Origin: Roseococcus sp. SDR
Lineage (GTDB): Bacteria; Pseudomonadota; Alphaproteobacteria; Acetobacterales; Acetobacteraceae
DNA: 64,000 bases
Assembly (NCBI RefSeq): GCF_019083995.1
Contig: NZ_JAHRCU010000002.1
Coordinates: 1 to 64,000, forward strand
Direction: 5' to 3'
Positions 8,203-17,779 of the stretch are shown here, one piece after another (position 1 is the stretch's first letter; each line of letters starts with the position of its first letter). Position numbers and translations under genes: made by a program. The notes under the pieces were generated by a model, which did not search any database, was not told the origin of the DNA, and was given only the letters and a program-made list of their open reading frames with translations.

Positions 8203-9162
8203 TCACGCCAACCCCGTCGAGACGAAGATCAGCGCCGCCGCCAGCAGCGCCAGCATCAGGGCGCCGCCCAGGAATTCCGGCACGCGGAAGACGCGCATCT
8301 TGGCGATGGCACTTTCGAACACCGCCAGCGCCAGCGCCAGCAGCCCGATCTTCACCCCCCAGAGCACCAGGCCCAACCCCCAGGCGAAGGGCCCGCTGCC
8401 GGGTGCGGCCGTGCCATAGGGCAGGAAGAGCGTCGCCAGCAGGCCGAGCCAGACCAGCAGCTTCAGCGCCGCCTGCATCTCCCACAGCGCCAGATGCCGG
8501 CCCGAGGCCTCCAGCAGCATCGCCTCATGCACCATGGTGAGTTCCAGATGCGTGGCCGGATTGTCCACCGGCACGCGCGCATTCTCCGCCAGCGCCACGG
8601 CGGCCAGCGCCACCGCCGCGAAGATGAGCGAGACGCGCAGCCCAAGCTGCCCATCCGCGATGCCATGGCCGATCGCGTTCAGGTTGGTGCCGCCGATCAG
8701 CACGGCGAAGACCATGACGCAGACCATCAGCGCCGGCTCGGCGAAGACGGCGAAGGTCATCTCGCGCGCCGCGCCCAGCCCGCCGAAGGGCGTGCCCGCA
8801 TCATGCCCGTTGAGCGCCAGCGCCACGCGCGCCAGCGCGAGCAGCCCGCCGATCAGCAGCAGGTCCGCCATCGGCGCCAGCGCCATGCCGAAGGCGAAGC
8901 TCGGCACCAGGGCGGCGGCCAGAACCGTGGCCCCCAGCGCGACATAGGGGCTGACGCGGGAGACGAGGCTGGCACCCTCGGCCAGCACCGGCCGCTTGCG
9001 CAGCAGCTTCAGCAGGTCGCGCCAGGGCTGCATCGGGTGCGGCCCACGCCGGCCCATCAGCCGCGACTTCAGCCAGCGCACCACCCCCACCAGCAGCGGC
9101 GCCACGGCCAGCATCAGCGCGATGTGCAGCAATTGCGTGAGGAGGCCGCCCAGCACCGCCAT
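8203..9162 (-). CDS. HyfC/HycD-like membrane anchor subunit (NuoH family)
   Basis: A 319-residue membrane protein of the NuoH/HycD/HyfC family, which links the iron-sulfur arm to the ion-pumping subunits. About eight hydrophobic segments are visible. Conserved features include RRGPHPMQPWRDLLKLLRK (about 38-56), the quinone-chamber-like loop ENARVPVDNPATHLELTMVHE (about 192-212) with its cluster of Glu and Asp, and FRVPEFLGGAL near the end. The start ATG shares a base with the HyfB-like stop (TGATG). Confidence 0.87.
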   Translation of the reverse strand: MAVLGGLLTQLLHIALMLAVAPLLVGVVRWLKSRLMGRRGPHPMQPWRDLLKLLRKRPVLAEGASLVSRVSPYVALGATVLAAALVPSFAFGMALAPMADLLLIGGLLALARVALALNGHDAGTPFGGLGAAREMTFAVFAEPALMVCVMVFAVLIGGTNLNAIGHGIADGQLGLRVSLIFAAVALAAVALAENARVPVDNPATHLELTMVHEAMLLEASGRHLALWEMQAALKLLVWLGLLATLFLPYGTAAPGSGPFAWGLGLVLWGVKIGLLALALAVFESAIAKMRVFRVPEFLGGALMLALLAAALIFVSTGLA

Positions 9163-11147
9163 CAGCCGCGCTCCAGCAGCGCGACGAGCGCGAGCAGCGA
9201 GACCAGCGTGCCGAAGGTCAGCCCCAGATAGAAGCGCAGGCTCAGCCCGCGCAGCTGCTCGGCCTCACGCGACAAGGCCCGCCGCGCCCGCGCCAGCGGG
9301 TAGAGCAGCCGGGTGAAGCCGCGATCCTGGCCTTCGACGCGCAAGGTGGCGGCAGCCGGCGAGCCGGGCGGCTGGTTCACCAGCCATTCGCGCGGCGCGA
9401 TGGCGAGCCCCCCCAGGCTGCGCCGGATCGGCTGGCCCAGGCCGAGCGCGCTCACCTGGCTGAGCGGATCGCCGAAGGGCATGTGCGGCGGCGGCGGCAG
9501 GAAGCCGCAATCCCAGGCCGGGCCGCGCGCCGGCTCCCGCGGCGAGCGCCGGCGCACCAGCAGCACCAGCCCGCCCACCACCAGCGCCAGCAGCAACGCC
9601 ACCAGACCCGGCAGGTAGCGCGAGCCGCCCTCGCCCAGCGCCAGCTCCAGCCCGAAGCGGGGTGCCGCCGCCTGCGGCCCCAGCACCTGGCGGATCGGCC
9701 CATCCAGCACGCCCAGCGCCACCGCTGCCAGCGGGCCGAGCACGAGCGTCAGCAGCGTGGGCAGCACCAGCGCCACCCGCATCAGCCCGGTCGCGTCGGG
9801 TGCGCCCGCCACGCGCGGCGTGCGCGGCCGGCCGAGGAAGACCAGCCCCACCAGCCGGACCATCGCCGCCGCCGCCAGCCCCACCGCCATGCCCACCACG
9901 GCCAGCGAGGCCGCGGCGATGAGCTGGACCGACATGTCGGAGGCGCGGAAGCCCTGGATCAGCGCCTGCAGCAGCAGCCATTCGCTGGCGAAGCCCGAGA
10001 GCGGCGGCAGGGCGGCGGCCGAAAGCGCGCCCAGGATGGCGCAACCCGCGACCCAGGGCATGCGGTGGATCAGCCCGCCCAGCCGGTCCGGATCGCGGCT
10101 GCCGGCCAGGCTGTAGACCGCGCCGAGCGAGAGAAAGAGCTGCGTCTTGAAGGCCGCATGGTTCAGCGCATGCAGCAGCGCCGCCGCCAGCGCCACGGAC
10201 GCCAAGGGCAAGAGGTCCGCCCCGCGATAGGCGAGTGCCAAGCCCAGCGCCGCCACCATCAGCCCCATGTTCTCAAGGGTCGAACAGGCCAGGATCGCCT
10301 TGGTGTCGCGTTCCAGATTGGCCCGGAGCGCGCCGATCAGCGCCGTCGCCACGCCCAGGCCCAGCAGCGGCAGCCCCCACCAGGCCGGCTGCGCCGCGCC
10401 CGAGAGGTCGAACAGCAGGCGGATCATCACATAAAGGGCGATCTTCACCATCGCACCCGACATCAGCGCCGAAACCGGGCTCGCCGCGGCCGGATGGGCG
10501 AGCGGCAGCCAGACATGGAAGGGCACGAGGCCCGCCTTGGAGCCGGCGCCGAGCAGCACCAGCGCCAGCACGGCCGCCGCCCGCCATCCCTCGGGCGGGG
10601 CCGCCCGCATGGCCGCGAAGCCGAGGCCCCCGCCCGCCGCCAGCAGCCCCACCGCGCCGATCAGGCAGATCCCCGAGAAGGCCGCGAAAGCGAGGTAAAG
10701 CCGCGCCGCCCGCCGCCCAGCCCCCGTCGCATGCCGCGCCGCCACCAGCGCCCAGGAGGCGAGCGACATCAGCTCGAAGCCCAGCATCAGCGTGAAGCCA
10801 TCGGCCGCGATCAGCGTCAGCGCCATGCCGGCCAGGAAAAGCGGGAAGCCCGCCCCCTCGGCCCGCGGCGGCGGGGGCGAGGCGGCGGCGAAGAGGCAGG
10901 CTGGCACCGCGGCCAGCGCCAGGATCACCAGGAACCAGCCCGCCAGCGCATCCACCGCCACCTGCGCGGCACCCCAGGGCGGGCCGAAGGGCAGCGGCGT
11001 GGCCGGCAGTCCAATGGCCCCGACGAGGCCGAGCCCCGCGCTTGCCACCGCGCTGCCCAGAAAGACCCAGCGCGGCGCACGGCCGGTCGCGCCCAGGGCC
11101 CCCAGACCCAGCAGGGCCAGGAAGCAGGCGCCCAGCAGCATCAACAC
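9162..11147 (-). CDS. HyfB-like proton-pumping membrane subunit (NuoL/M family)
   Basis: A 661-residue polytopic protein of the hydrogenase-4 subunit B type and the first gene of the operon. It contains the antiporter-like core: the region around SKAGLVPFHVWLPLAHPAAASPVSALMSG (about residues 205-233) and HALNHAAFKTQLF (about 310-322). The start is a GTG at 11147 with GGAG seven bases upstream; an ATG at 11141 is the alternative. The operon order B-C-E-F-G-(VOC)-I lacks the HyfD pump and the HyfH ferredoxin-like subunit. No Hyp maturation genes are present in the window. Confidence 0.86.
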   Translation of the reverse strand: MLMLLGACFLALLGLGALGATGRAPRWVFLGSAVASAGLGLVGAIGLPATPLPFGPPWGAAQVAVDALAGWFLVILALAAVPACLFAAASPPPPRAEGAGFPLFLAGMALTLIAADGFTLMLGFELMSLASWALVAARHATGAGRRAARLYLAFAAFSGICLIGAVGLLAAGGGLGFAAMRAAPPEGWRAAAVLALVLLGAGSKAGLVPFHVWLPLAHPAAASPVSALMSGAMVKIALYVMIRLLFDLSGAAQPAWWGLPLLGLGVATALIGALRANLERDTKAILACSTLENMGLMVAALGLALAYRGADLLPLASVALAAALLHALNHAAFKTQLFLSLGAVYSLAGSRDPDRLGGLIHRMPWVAGCAILGALSAAALPPLSGFASEWLLLQALIQGFRASDMSVQLIAAASLAVVGMAVGLAAAAMVRLVGLVFLGRPRTPRVAGAPDATGLMRVALVLPTLLTLVLGPLAAVALGVLDGPIRQVLGPQAAAPRFGLELALGEGGSRYLPGLVALLLALVVGGLVLLVRRRSPREPARGPAWDCGFLPPPPHMPFGDPLSQVSALGLGQPIRRSLGGLAIAPREWLVNQPPGSPAAATLRVEGQDRGFTRLLYPLARARRALSREAEQLRGLSLRFYLGLTFGTLVSLLALVALLERG

Positions 11148-11323
11148 CGCCCGGCTCCGGGCGCCCGGTTTTCGATTCGCCTTGCCATCCGGAGCAGCTT
11201 AACAGCCCATGCGCCGAGGGCGAGGCCCCTTCGCCCCCCGTCTCCAGGCTGGACAAGCCGCAACTTATCTTTAGGGAGCGTCCCGCAGGCGCGTGGATGC
11301 GCCATTCCCGCGGAGAGAACGCG

Positions 11324-11872
11324 ATGGGTGTGCTTCTGGCCTTCAGCCGGGGCGTGGACTGGATGAACGAGAAATTCGGCCGGCTGGCCGATTGGTGCAT
11401 CCTGCTGGCCTGTGCCATCAGCGCCGGCAACGCCTTGAGCCGCTATGGCTTCAACGTCTCCTCCAACGCCTGGCTCGAGGTGCAGTGGTACCTCTTCGCC
11501 GCGGTGGTCATGCTGGGCGCCAGCTACACCCTGTTCCGCAACGAACATGTCCGCGTGGACCTCTTCTACGGTTGGATGAGCGAACGCAGCCGCCTCTACG
11601 TGGATATCTTCGGCATCATCGTCTTCCTGCTTCCGGGAATGATCCTGCTCAGCTGGATGACCTGGCCCTTCTTCATGGACAGCCTGATGCGCGGCGAGAT
11701 GTCGGCGAGCCCGGGCGGCCTCATCCGCTGGCCGGCCAAGATCCTGCTCCCGCTCGGCTTCTTCCTGCTGGTCCTGCAGGGCCTCTCCGAGCTGATCAAG
11801 CGCATCGCGCTCCTGCGCGGCCCGGTGCAGGGCGTCGCCGTCGTCACCGAATACCAGCGGCCCGAACAATAA
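11324..11872 (+). CDS. TRAP transporter small permease (DctQ)
   Basis: A 182-residue four-helix membrane protein of the DctQ family, the small integral subunit of tripartite ATP-independent periplasmic transporters that drive organic-acid uptake with a sodium gradient. Helices lie near residues 20-40, 50-68, 95-115 and 140-160; the conserved EVQWYLF and NEHVRVDLFY motifs are present. The chosen ATG has GGAGAG at 11312-11317. The 176-base region upstream, shared with the divergent hydrogenase-like operon, shows no convincing sigma-70 boxes. Its TAA overlaps the DctM ATG (TAATG). No DctP binding protein is encoded in the window. Confidence 0.88.
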   Translation: MGVLLAFSRGVDWMNEKFGRLADWCILLACAISAGNALSRYGFNVSSNAWLEVQWYLFAAVVMLGASYTLFRNEHVRVDLFYGWMSERSRLYVDIFGIIVFLLPGMILLSWMTWPFFMDSLMRGEMSASPGGLIRWPAKILLPLGFFLLVLQGLSELIKRIALLRGPVQGVAVVTEYQRPEQ

Positions 11873-13281
11873 TGACCCTCGACCTCATGCCCCCGCTCAT
11901 GTTCGGCGGGCTCGTCCTCTTCCTGCTGCTGGGCTTCCCAGTGGCCTTCTCGCTCTGCGCCGTGGGGCTGTTCTTCGGCTTCCTCTCGATCGAGCTCGGC
12001 TTCTTCACCGCCGCCTATCTGGGCAACCTGCCGCTGCGCGTCTTCGGCATCCTCTCCAACGACCTGCTTCTGGCCATCCCCTTCTTCACCCTGATGGGCG
12101 CGATCCTCGAGCGCTGCGGCCTCGCCGAGGATCTGCTGGAGGGCACCGGCCAGCTCTTCGGCAAGATCCCGGGCGGCCTCGCCTATGCCGTCATCCTGGT
12201 GGGCGCCGTGCTCGGCGCCATCACCGGCACGGTGGCGGCCTCGGTCATCGCCATGGGCATGATCTCGCTGCCCATCATGATCCGCTACGGCTACGACATG
12301 CGGATCGCAACGGGCGTGATCGCGGCGTCCGGCACCATCACCCAGCTCATTCCGCCCTCGCTCGTGCTGATCGTGTTGGGCGACCAGTTGGGCAAGTCCG
12401 TCGGCGACATGTATGCCGGCGCCATCGGCCCCTCCATCCTGCAGATCCTGCTCTTCATCGCCTTCATCGCGGTGGTCTCGATCGTGGCTCCCCACAAGGT
12501 GCCGCCCCTGCCGCCGGAGGCGCTGATGGCCCGCGGCTGGCCGCTCTACCGCCGCGTCCTCAAGGGCATGGTGCCTTCCATCGGCCTGATCTTCCTCGTC
12601 CTCGGCACCATCTTCATGGGCCTCGCGACCCCCACCGAAGCGGGTGCGATGGGCGCCGTCGGTGCGGTGCTGCTCGCCTGGATGAACGGCACCTTCACCT
12701 GGAAGCTGCTGCGCGAGGCGATGGGCAACACCATGCGCATCACCTCCATGGTCATCTTCATCCTGATCGGCGCCACCGTGTTCAGCCTGGTCTTCCAGGG
12801 CGTGGACGGCTCCCATTGGGTCGAGCATCTGCTCAGCCACCTGCCGGGCGGCCAGACCGGCTTCCTCATCTTCGTCAACGTCTTCATCTTCTTCCTGGCC
12901 TTCTTCCTCGACTTCTTCGAGATCGCCTTCATCGTGGTGCCGCTGCTGGCGCCGGTCGCCGCCAAGCTCGACATCGATCTGATCTGGTTCGGCGTGCTGC
13001 TCTGCATCAACCTGCAGACGAGCTTCATGCACCCGCCCTTCGGCTTCGCGCTGTTCTACCTGCGCTCCATCGCGCCGAAGTCGGTCTTGACCAAGGACAT
13101 CTACCTGGGCGCCATCCCCTGGCTCGCGCTGCAACTCATCCTGGTTGCCATCGTGATCTTCTGGCCCGAGAGCGTGACCTTCTTCATCGACCGCGGCACA
13201 GGCGTGGACCCTGCCTCGGTCGTGATCGACGTGCCGCCGCCCCCGCCCGTGGATGACGACGCGGTGCCGGTGTTCCGGTAA
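11872..13281 (+). CDS. TRAP transporter large permease (DctM)
   Basis: A 469-residue membrane protein of the DctM family, the substrate-translocating subunit of TRAP transporters. Many hydrophobic helices are seen, with the conserved LAIPFFTLMGAILE (about residues 65-78), the GTITQLIPPSLVLI re-entrant hairpin (about 155-168), and GLATPTEAGAMGA (about 248-260). The C-terminal tail VDVPPPPPVDDD is proline/aspartate-rich and cytoplasmic or periplasmic. Sequence style resembles the mannitol/chloroaromatic-type large permeases, but the ligand cannot be read without its DctP. It ends 4 bases before the convergent glycosyltransferase stop. Confidence 0.9.
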   Translation: MTLDLMPPLMFGGLVLFLLLGFPVAFSLCAVGLFFGFLSIELGFFTAAYLGNLPLRVFGILSNDLLLAIPFFTLMGAILERCGLAEDLLEGTGQLFGKIPGGLAYAVILVGAVLGAITGTVAASVIAMGMISLPIMIRYGYDMRIATGVIAASGTITQLIPPSLVLIVLGDQLGKSVGDMYAGAIGPSILQILLFIAFIAVVSIVAPHKVPPLPPEALMARGWPLYRRVLKGMVPSIGLIFLVLGTIFMGLATPTEAGAMGAVGAVLLAWMNGTFTWKLLREAMGNTMRITSMVIFILIGATVFSLVFQGVDGSHWVEHLLSHLPGGQTGFLIFVNVFIFFLAFFLDFFEIAFIVVPLLAPVAAKLDIDLIWFGVLLCINLQTSFMHPPFGFALFYLRSIAPKSVLTKDIYLGAIPWLALQLILVAIVIFWPESVTFFIDRGTGVDPASVVIDVPPPPPVDDDAVPVFR

Positions 13282-13285
13282 GGCC

Positions 13286-15310
13286 TTATCGCCGCCAGTC
13301 GGGGTTGCGGATGCGGCCCCACAGCCCCGCCAGCGCCCGGCGGAAATCCCCGGTCCCGGCGATGTTCTCCGGCGCCTGGGAGAACAGCGCCGCGATCAGC
13401 CGGCGGCGCTCCGCCTCCTCCAGTTCCCAGCGCAGCCCCAGCATGCCGCCCGGCGTGGCGCGGACGACGCGGGCGCGGAGCGGATCGAGTTCGGGGAATT
13501 CGCACCAGATCAGGCTGCCCGCCCCCGGCGCGGCGAGCCCCTCGGGCAGCGCGATGCGTGCGCCCCCGGCCGAGACGTCGCACAGCCGCGCGCCCTCCCA
13601 ATGCGGCCCCAATATTCCCCTCTGCGGCCCCGCCAGCCAGAGCCGCGTCGGCCAATGCAGGTCGAACCGCTCATCCCGGCGCGGGCGCGGCAATTCGCAG
13701 CAGACCAGCAGGCAGACGATGGCGAGGATGATGGCGATGGAGGCCCAGACGATGTTCATCACATCCTCGGCCGGCACCTCCACCGGTTGGTCCGGCCCCA
13801 GCAGGGACCAGGCGATGCCGCCCAGATTGGCGACGACGATCGCGCCGAAGCCGAAGGCGAAGTTCCGGTTGAAGCGCATCTCGGTGCGCGAGCTTCCCTT
13901 CGCCGTCACCTTGAAAGGCCGCCCGAAGGGCCGGAGCAGGCCGGAGGCGAGTGCGATGGAGACCGGCAGCGCCGCCACCGCATGCGCCGCCTCGGTGAAG
14001 ATCGGCAGCGAGCGCCCGCGCGAGATCCAGGCGCTGTGCAGCCAGAAGCACACCAGAGCCGGCACGCCGTAGCGCACGAAATCCACATGGTCGGTCTGGA
14101 AGGCGGGCACGCCGAAGACCCAGTAGATGGCGGGCCCGATCAGCAGCAGCGGCAGGAAGGGCTTGGAGAGCCAGTGCAACAGCCCGTGCAGGTAGTGCAG
14201 CCGCTGGTTCAGCGTATAGCCGCGCCCGCGCATGGGGCCATCGGCCAGCATCGCCACCTGGATGGTGCCGAGGCACCAGCGCGCCCGCTGCGTGCAGTAT
14301 TCCGCGATATCCTCCGCCGAGAGGCCGATGGAGAGCCGCTCGTTCAGCCAGCGCGTCTCATAGCCGTGCCGCATCAGCCCGTAGGTGAGGTAGATGTCCT
14401 CGCTCACCGCCCCTTCCGGGAAGCCGCCGAGGCGATCCAGCAGATCCCGCCGCACCATGAAGCCGGTGCCCACGCAGAAGGCGCAGCCCCAGGCATCCTT
14501 CGCCGGCTGGAACAGGTCGAAGAACATGCGCTGGTCATCCACCCAGGCGGCGGTGACGCCCAGATTGTGCTGGATCGGATCGGGGTTGTAGTAGAATTGT
14601 GGCGTCTGGACAACGCCCACGCGCTGATCGCCGAACAGCCCCACCATGCGCCGGAGCATGCGCCGCTGCGGGGCGAAGTCCGCGTCCAGCACCAGCAGCA
14701 GCGGCGCATTGGTCTCGCCCGCCGTCACCCGCCAGCCATTGTTGAGATTGCCCGCCTTGGCCGCGCGGTTGTCGGCCCGCGTGATGTAGCGGGCACCCAC
14801 TTCGGCACAATAGTCGCGCAGCCAGGCGCGGCGGGTGTCGTCCAGCACCCAGATGGTCACGCACTCCTTCGGATAGTCGAGCGAGAGCGCCGCGAGGATG
14901 GACTTCTCCAGCACCGCCAGCGGCTCGTTATAGGTGCAGATCATCACGTCCACGGCGGGCCATTCGCCGCTGGCGGTGAGCGCCGCCTCCGCCGCATCGG
15001 CTTGCGCCTTCACCCGCGCCTCGGAGTTGCGCAGCGTGATCAGCACCGCCCCCAGCGAATAGAGGATGGAAAGCGCCTCGAAGGTGAAGAACAGCCGCGC
15101 CCAGATCGGCTCGAAGGCGAAGTCATAGGCGGGAAGCGTCTGGGTGTAGCGCCAATGCATGTAGATCAGGATGGGCGGCGTGGTGACGAGCGCCATCAAC
15201 CCGCGGTCGAAGGCGCGTTTCGGCGTGAGCAGAAGGGCCAGGAGCGCCACCGCGATGAAGACGCCGAAGCCCGCCCGCAACGCCTCCAGCAGGTCGGGCG
15301 GGCCGGGCAT
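13286..15310 (-). CDS. BcsA-like processive glycosyltransferase with PilZ domain
   Basis: A 674-residue inner-membrane family 2 glycosyltransferase resembling cellulose synthase catalytic subunits. Two N-terminal helices lead to the cytosolic GT domain. It holds DD (157-158), DAD (209-211), SED in place of the usual TED (303-305), and QRARW (341-345), the set needed for UDP-sugar binding and processive transfer. Four or more helices follow, then a C-terminal PilZ-like domain (about 565-650) with an upstream RxxxR-like stretch and DVSAGG, a c-di-GMP-type site. No BcsB is present; the partner is a HlyD-type protein, so the product may be a polysaccharide other than cellulose. The ATG shares a base with the upstream stop. 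Confidence 0.83.
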   Translation of the reverse strand: MPGPPDLLEALRAGFGVFIAVALLALLLTPKRAFDRGLMALVTTPPILIYMHWRYTQTLPAYDFAFEPIWARLFFTFEALSILYSLGAVLITLRNSEARVKAQADAAEAALTASGEWPAVDVMICTYNEPLAVLEKSILAALSLDYPKECVTIWVLDDTRRAWLRDYCAEVGARYITRADNRAAKAGNLNNGWRVTAGETNAPLLLVLDADFAPQRRMLRRMVGLFGDQRVGVVQTPQFYYNPDPIQHNLGVTAAWVDDQRMFFDLFQPAKDAWGCAFCVGTGFMVRRDLLDRLGGFPEGAVSEDIYLTYGLMRHGYETRWLNERLSIGLSAEDIAEYCTQRARWCLGTIQVAMLADGPMRGRGYTLNQRLHYLHGLLHWLSKPFLPLLLIGPAIYWVFGVPAFQTDHVDFVRYGVPALVCFWLHSAWISRGRSLPIFTEAAHAVAALPVSIALASGLLRPFGRPFKVTAKGSSRTEMRFNRNFAFGFGAIVVANLGGIAWSLLGPDQPVEVPAEDVMNIVWASIAIILAIVCLLVCCELPRPRRDERFDLHWPTRLWLAGPQRGILGPHWEGARLCDVSAGGARIALPEGLAAPGAGSLIWCEFPELDPLRARVVRATPGGMLGLRWELEEAERRRLIAALFSQAPENIAGTGDFRRALAGLWGRIRNPDWRR

Positions 15311-17628
15311 CAGCCCCCCGCGTCGGCGCGCGCCTGGCCGAAGATCATCGCCAGCGCATTGCGCGAGAAGCGCAGCGCCGCGCTCGCCATGCCAGCGAGA
15401 AAGCCGCCCTCGATCTCGACGCTGACCCAGCGGCCGATGTCGCAGGGCACGGCCGGCCGCCCGCCGCGCGTGGCGCGAATCGGCGGCGCGGGCTCGAGGT
15501 CGATGAGCACATACATCTCGCGCCGCTCCATCGGCGGGAAGGGCACGGCGTAGTTGGTGTCCACGCGGTCGGTCGTGCGCGGCAGCACCTGGCGCACGCG
15601 GCCGTAGCGCGGCTCGGCCCAGCCCTCCGCCTCCACCACGACAGGCGCGCCGACGGCCAGCCGATGCGCCTGCCGCACCGAGAAGATGCCGACGACAAAG
15701 GCGTTGCGGCACTCCACCATGCCCGCGATCGTGTCGCCGGCATTCAGCCGCTGGCCCGGGCTCGCGAAGGCGCGCAGCACATGGCTGCTGCTGGGTGCCG
15801 CCACCTCCGCGTCCAGCAGCCGGGCGAGGCGCGCCGTCTCCGTCGCGGTCTGCGCCGAGAGCGCGTTGAGGTTGTTGCTGAGCTGCGCCTCATCCACGCG
15901 GAGGCGGGAGAGCTCGAGCGCCGCATCGCGCCGACGCTCGATCAGCGCGCCCAGCGCGCTCTGCGATTCCCCGGCATAGCTGCCCGCCTCGATGGAGCGC
16001 CGCTCCGCCTCGCGCCGCGCGAGCGAGGCCTGGGTGGCCAGCAGTTCCTCCTGCGCCGCGCGCTCGCGATGCAGCGCGATCAGCAGCACTTCGCGGCTCA
16101 CCACGCCCGCCTCCAGCAGGCGGCGCTGCCGCGCGACGAGCGTGCTTTGCTCAGCCAGCGTAGCAGCCGCACTCGCGGCCTTGGCACGAGCCTCACGCTC
16201 CACTTCCTGCGCGACGCTGAGCGCCACCTCCCGTTGCTCGCGAATGGATTGATCGAGCGCCTCCAGCCAGCCGGTCAGCACCGAGATACGCTCGCGCAAG
16301 CCGTTCAGGCTGATGCGCGTGCCCTGGGTCTGGTTCTCCAGCCCGATGAGGGTGGAGCGGTCCAGCCGCTCATTGCGGATGCGCGCCAGCACCTCGCCGC
16401 CACCCACGGGGTCGCCTGGCTCCGCGCGAAGCCGGTCGAGTTCGCCGTCGATGGGGGCGGTCACCAGGATGACGGGCGCGTTCACCACGGCACGCGTGCT
16501 GGTGTCGGCCAGGATGGGTGGCAGGCTGGCCAGCAGCAGGCTCCCGGCAAGAAGGATGGCGCCGCCATAGGTGACGCCGCGCAAAGCATTGCCGGCCCAA
16601 TCCGGCCCGCCCAGCCCGTGGCGGCGCCAGGACTCGCGCAGGCGCCCGGCGAGGTCCGGGCGGTTCCAGGGCCGAGCACGCATCCAGGCCGCGGCGGCTT
16701 CGGCGTGGTTGCGCAACACCCTCCCTATGGCGACCGGGCTTGCGGCCCGCGGCGGCACAGCCGGGGCAGCCTCAGCCGAAGGAGGCCCCGCCGGGCCGAT
16801 GGGCTCAGGGCGGGCAGCCGGTGCCGTGGGGACCGACGGCAGCGGCGCAGCGGCGGGCGGCGGGCTTGGCCGGACACGAACAGGCTCGGCCGGAGGCTCG
16901 ACGGGCTCGGGCAGCGCCGGAGCCACTGCTGGAGCCACTGGGGCGGGCTGGACGCGAATGGCCTCCGCCCGAGGCTCCAACGCAACGCCGACCGGAGGCG
17001 CCTCAGCCGGCAGCGACGGAACGGGCCGGATGCGAATGGACTCAGCCGCGGGCTCCACGCGCGGGGCGACCGGCGGCGGAACAGGCTGCGCAAGAACCGG
17101 ATCAGCCTGAAGGGCTGGAACGGCCCGCGGGCCCTCCGACTTCGCGTCGCGTGATGCCACCGCAGCGAGTCGGGGCGCGGCAACCTGGGCAGCCGCGCCC
17201 AGAGCGAGGCGCGGCGCCTGCGCGGATGGCGCCACGGGCGCGGGCTTTCGAGCCGCGTCTTCCAGACCGGGCGGCAGGCCGGAAGCCCGCTCCTCAGCCG
17301 ATGGGCCCCGCAGAGCGCGCGTGGCCGCCTCGCTCACCGCCGCCAGAAAGCCTGGGCCGGGCGCGTGCGAAACTCCGGCGGGGGGGCCGGCGCCACTGGG
17401 GACCGCGGGCGGTGGCGCGAGGAGGATGACAGGCTCGATCCGGACCGGGGGGCGCATGGGCTCGCCCGGGGCTGGGGCCTTGGCATCCTCCGCCGCCGGT
17501 CGCCTGCGGCCGAACAAGGGGAGGCCGACCGGCCGCGAGGGCGGCGGCATGGGTCGCCCATCCTCACCCCGTGGCGGGTGAGGCGCGGCTGCGGCCTTTT
17601 GCCCCGTTCCCTCCGCCTCGGAGGCCAT
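15310..17628 (-). CDS. HlyD-type membrane fusion protein with long proline-rich N-terminus
   Basis: A 772-residue protein, far longer than ordinary HlyD adaptors. Residues 1-300 form a proline/alanine-rich, probably disordered cytosolic region. It contains three copies of an AE(S/A/P)(I/V)R(I/V)xP motif at 195, 221 and 247, an exact 26-residue period. One transmembrane helix lies near 352-372. The periplasmic part has a split biotinyl/lipoyl-like domain around a long coiled-coil (about 415-620). I prefer the ATG at 17628, preceded by a GAGGTG-like site, over an upstream GTG at 17679. With the adjacent PilZ glycosyltransferase it suggests synthesis plus export of an exopolysaccharide, comparable to Alg8/Alg44 pairs. 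Confidence 0.75.
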   Translation of the reverse strand: MASEAEGTGQKAAAAPHPPRGEDGRPMPPPSRPVGLPLFGRRRPAAEDAKAPAPGEPMRPPVRIEPVILLAPPPAVPSGAGPPAGVSHAPGPGFLAAVSEAATRALRGPSAEERASGLPPGLEDAARKPAPVAPSAQAPRLALGAAAQVAAPRLAAVASRDAKSEGPRAVPALQADPVLAQPVPPPVAPRVEPAAESIRIRPVPSLPAEAPPVGVALEPRAEAIRVQPAPVAPAVAPALPEPVEPPAEPVRVRPSPPPAAAPLPSVPTAPAARPEPIGPAGPPSAEAAPAVPPRAASPVAIGRVLRNHAEAAAAWMRARPWNRPDLAGRLRESWRRHGLGGPDWAGNALRGVTYGGAILLAGSLLLASLPPILADTSTRAVVNAPVILVTAPIDGELDRLRAEPGDPVGGGEVLARIRNERLDRSTLIGLENQTQGTRISLNGLRERISVLTGWLEALDQSIREQREVALSVAQEVEREARAKAASAAATLAEQSTLVARQRRLLEAGVVSREVLLIALHRERAAQEELLATQASLARREAERRSIEAGSYAGESQSALGALIERRRDAALELSRLRVDEAQLSNNLNALSAQTATETARLARLLDAEVAAPSSSHVLRAFASPGQRLNAGDTIAGMVECRNAFVVGIFSVRQAHRLAVGAPVVVEAEGWAEPRYGRVRQVLPRTTDRVDTNYAVPFPPMERREMYVLIDLEPAPPIRATRGGRPAVPCDIGRWVSVEIEGGFLAGMASAALRFSRNALAMIFGQARADAGG

Positions 17629-17689
17629 GTCTCGGCACCTCGCGCCCAGGACCCCTGCACCTCCAAGGGCGAACGCCACCGAATGAGGG

Positions 17690-17765
17690 GAATGCGAGTT
17701 TTTTAGACATTTTCCGAGCGAAGTGAAGCTTAAATTAATCCATGCCTTTGCCTAAATGATGTTGC
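17690..17765. promoter_or_regulatory. AT-rich promoter region upstream of the HlyD/BcsA-like operon
   Basis: This short stretch is strikingly AT-rich against the surrounding sequence, with TTTTTTAGACATTTT near 17700 and TTAAATTAAT near 17731. On the reverse strand it lies 60-130 bases upstream of the HlyD-like start, the natural place for that operon's promoter. I cannot fix -35 and -10 boxes with confidence. It may also contain the end of the repressor transcript, which stops at 17780 and reads toward it. Confidence 0.4.
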
Positions 17766-17779
17766 GGGGCGCCGCCGTC

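Noticed and set aside
3631-11147. A functional [NiFe] hydrogenase-4/formate hydrogenlyase
   Set aside because: The large subunit lacks both nickel-binding cysteine pairs, and no formate dehydrogenase, HyfH or Hyp maturation genes are present.
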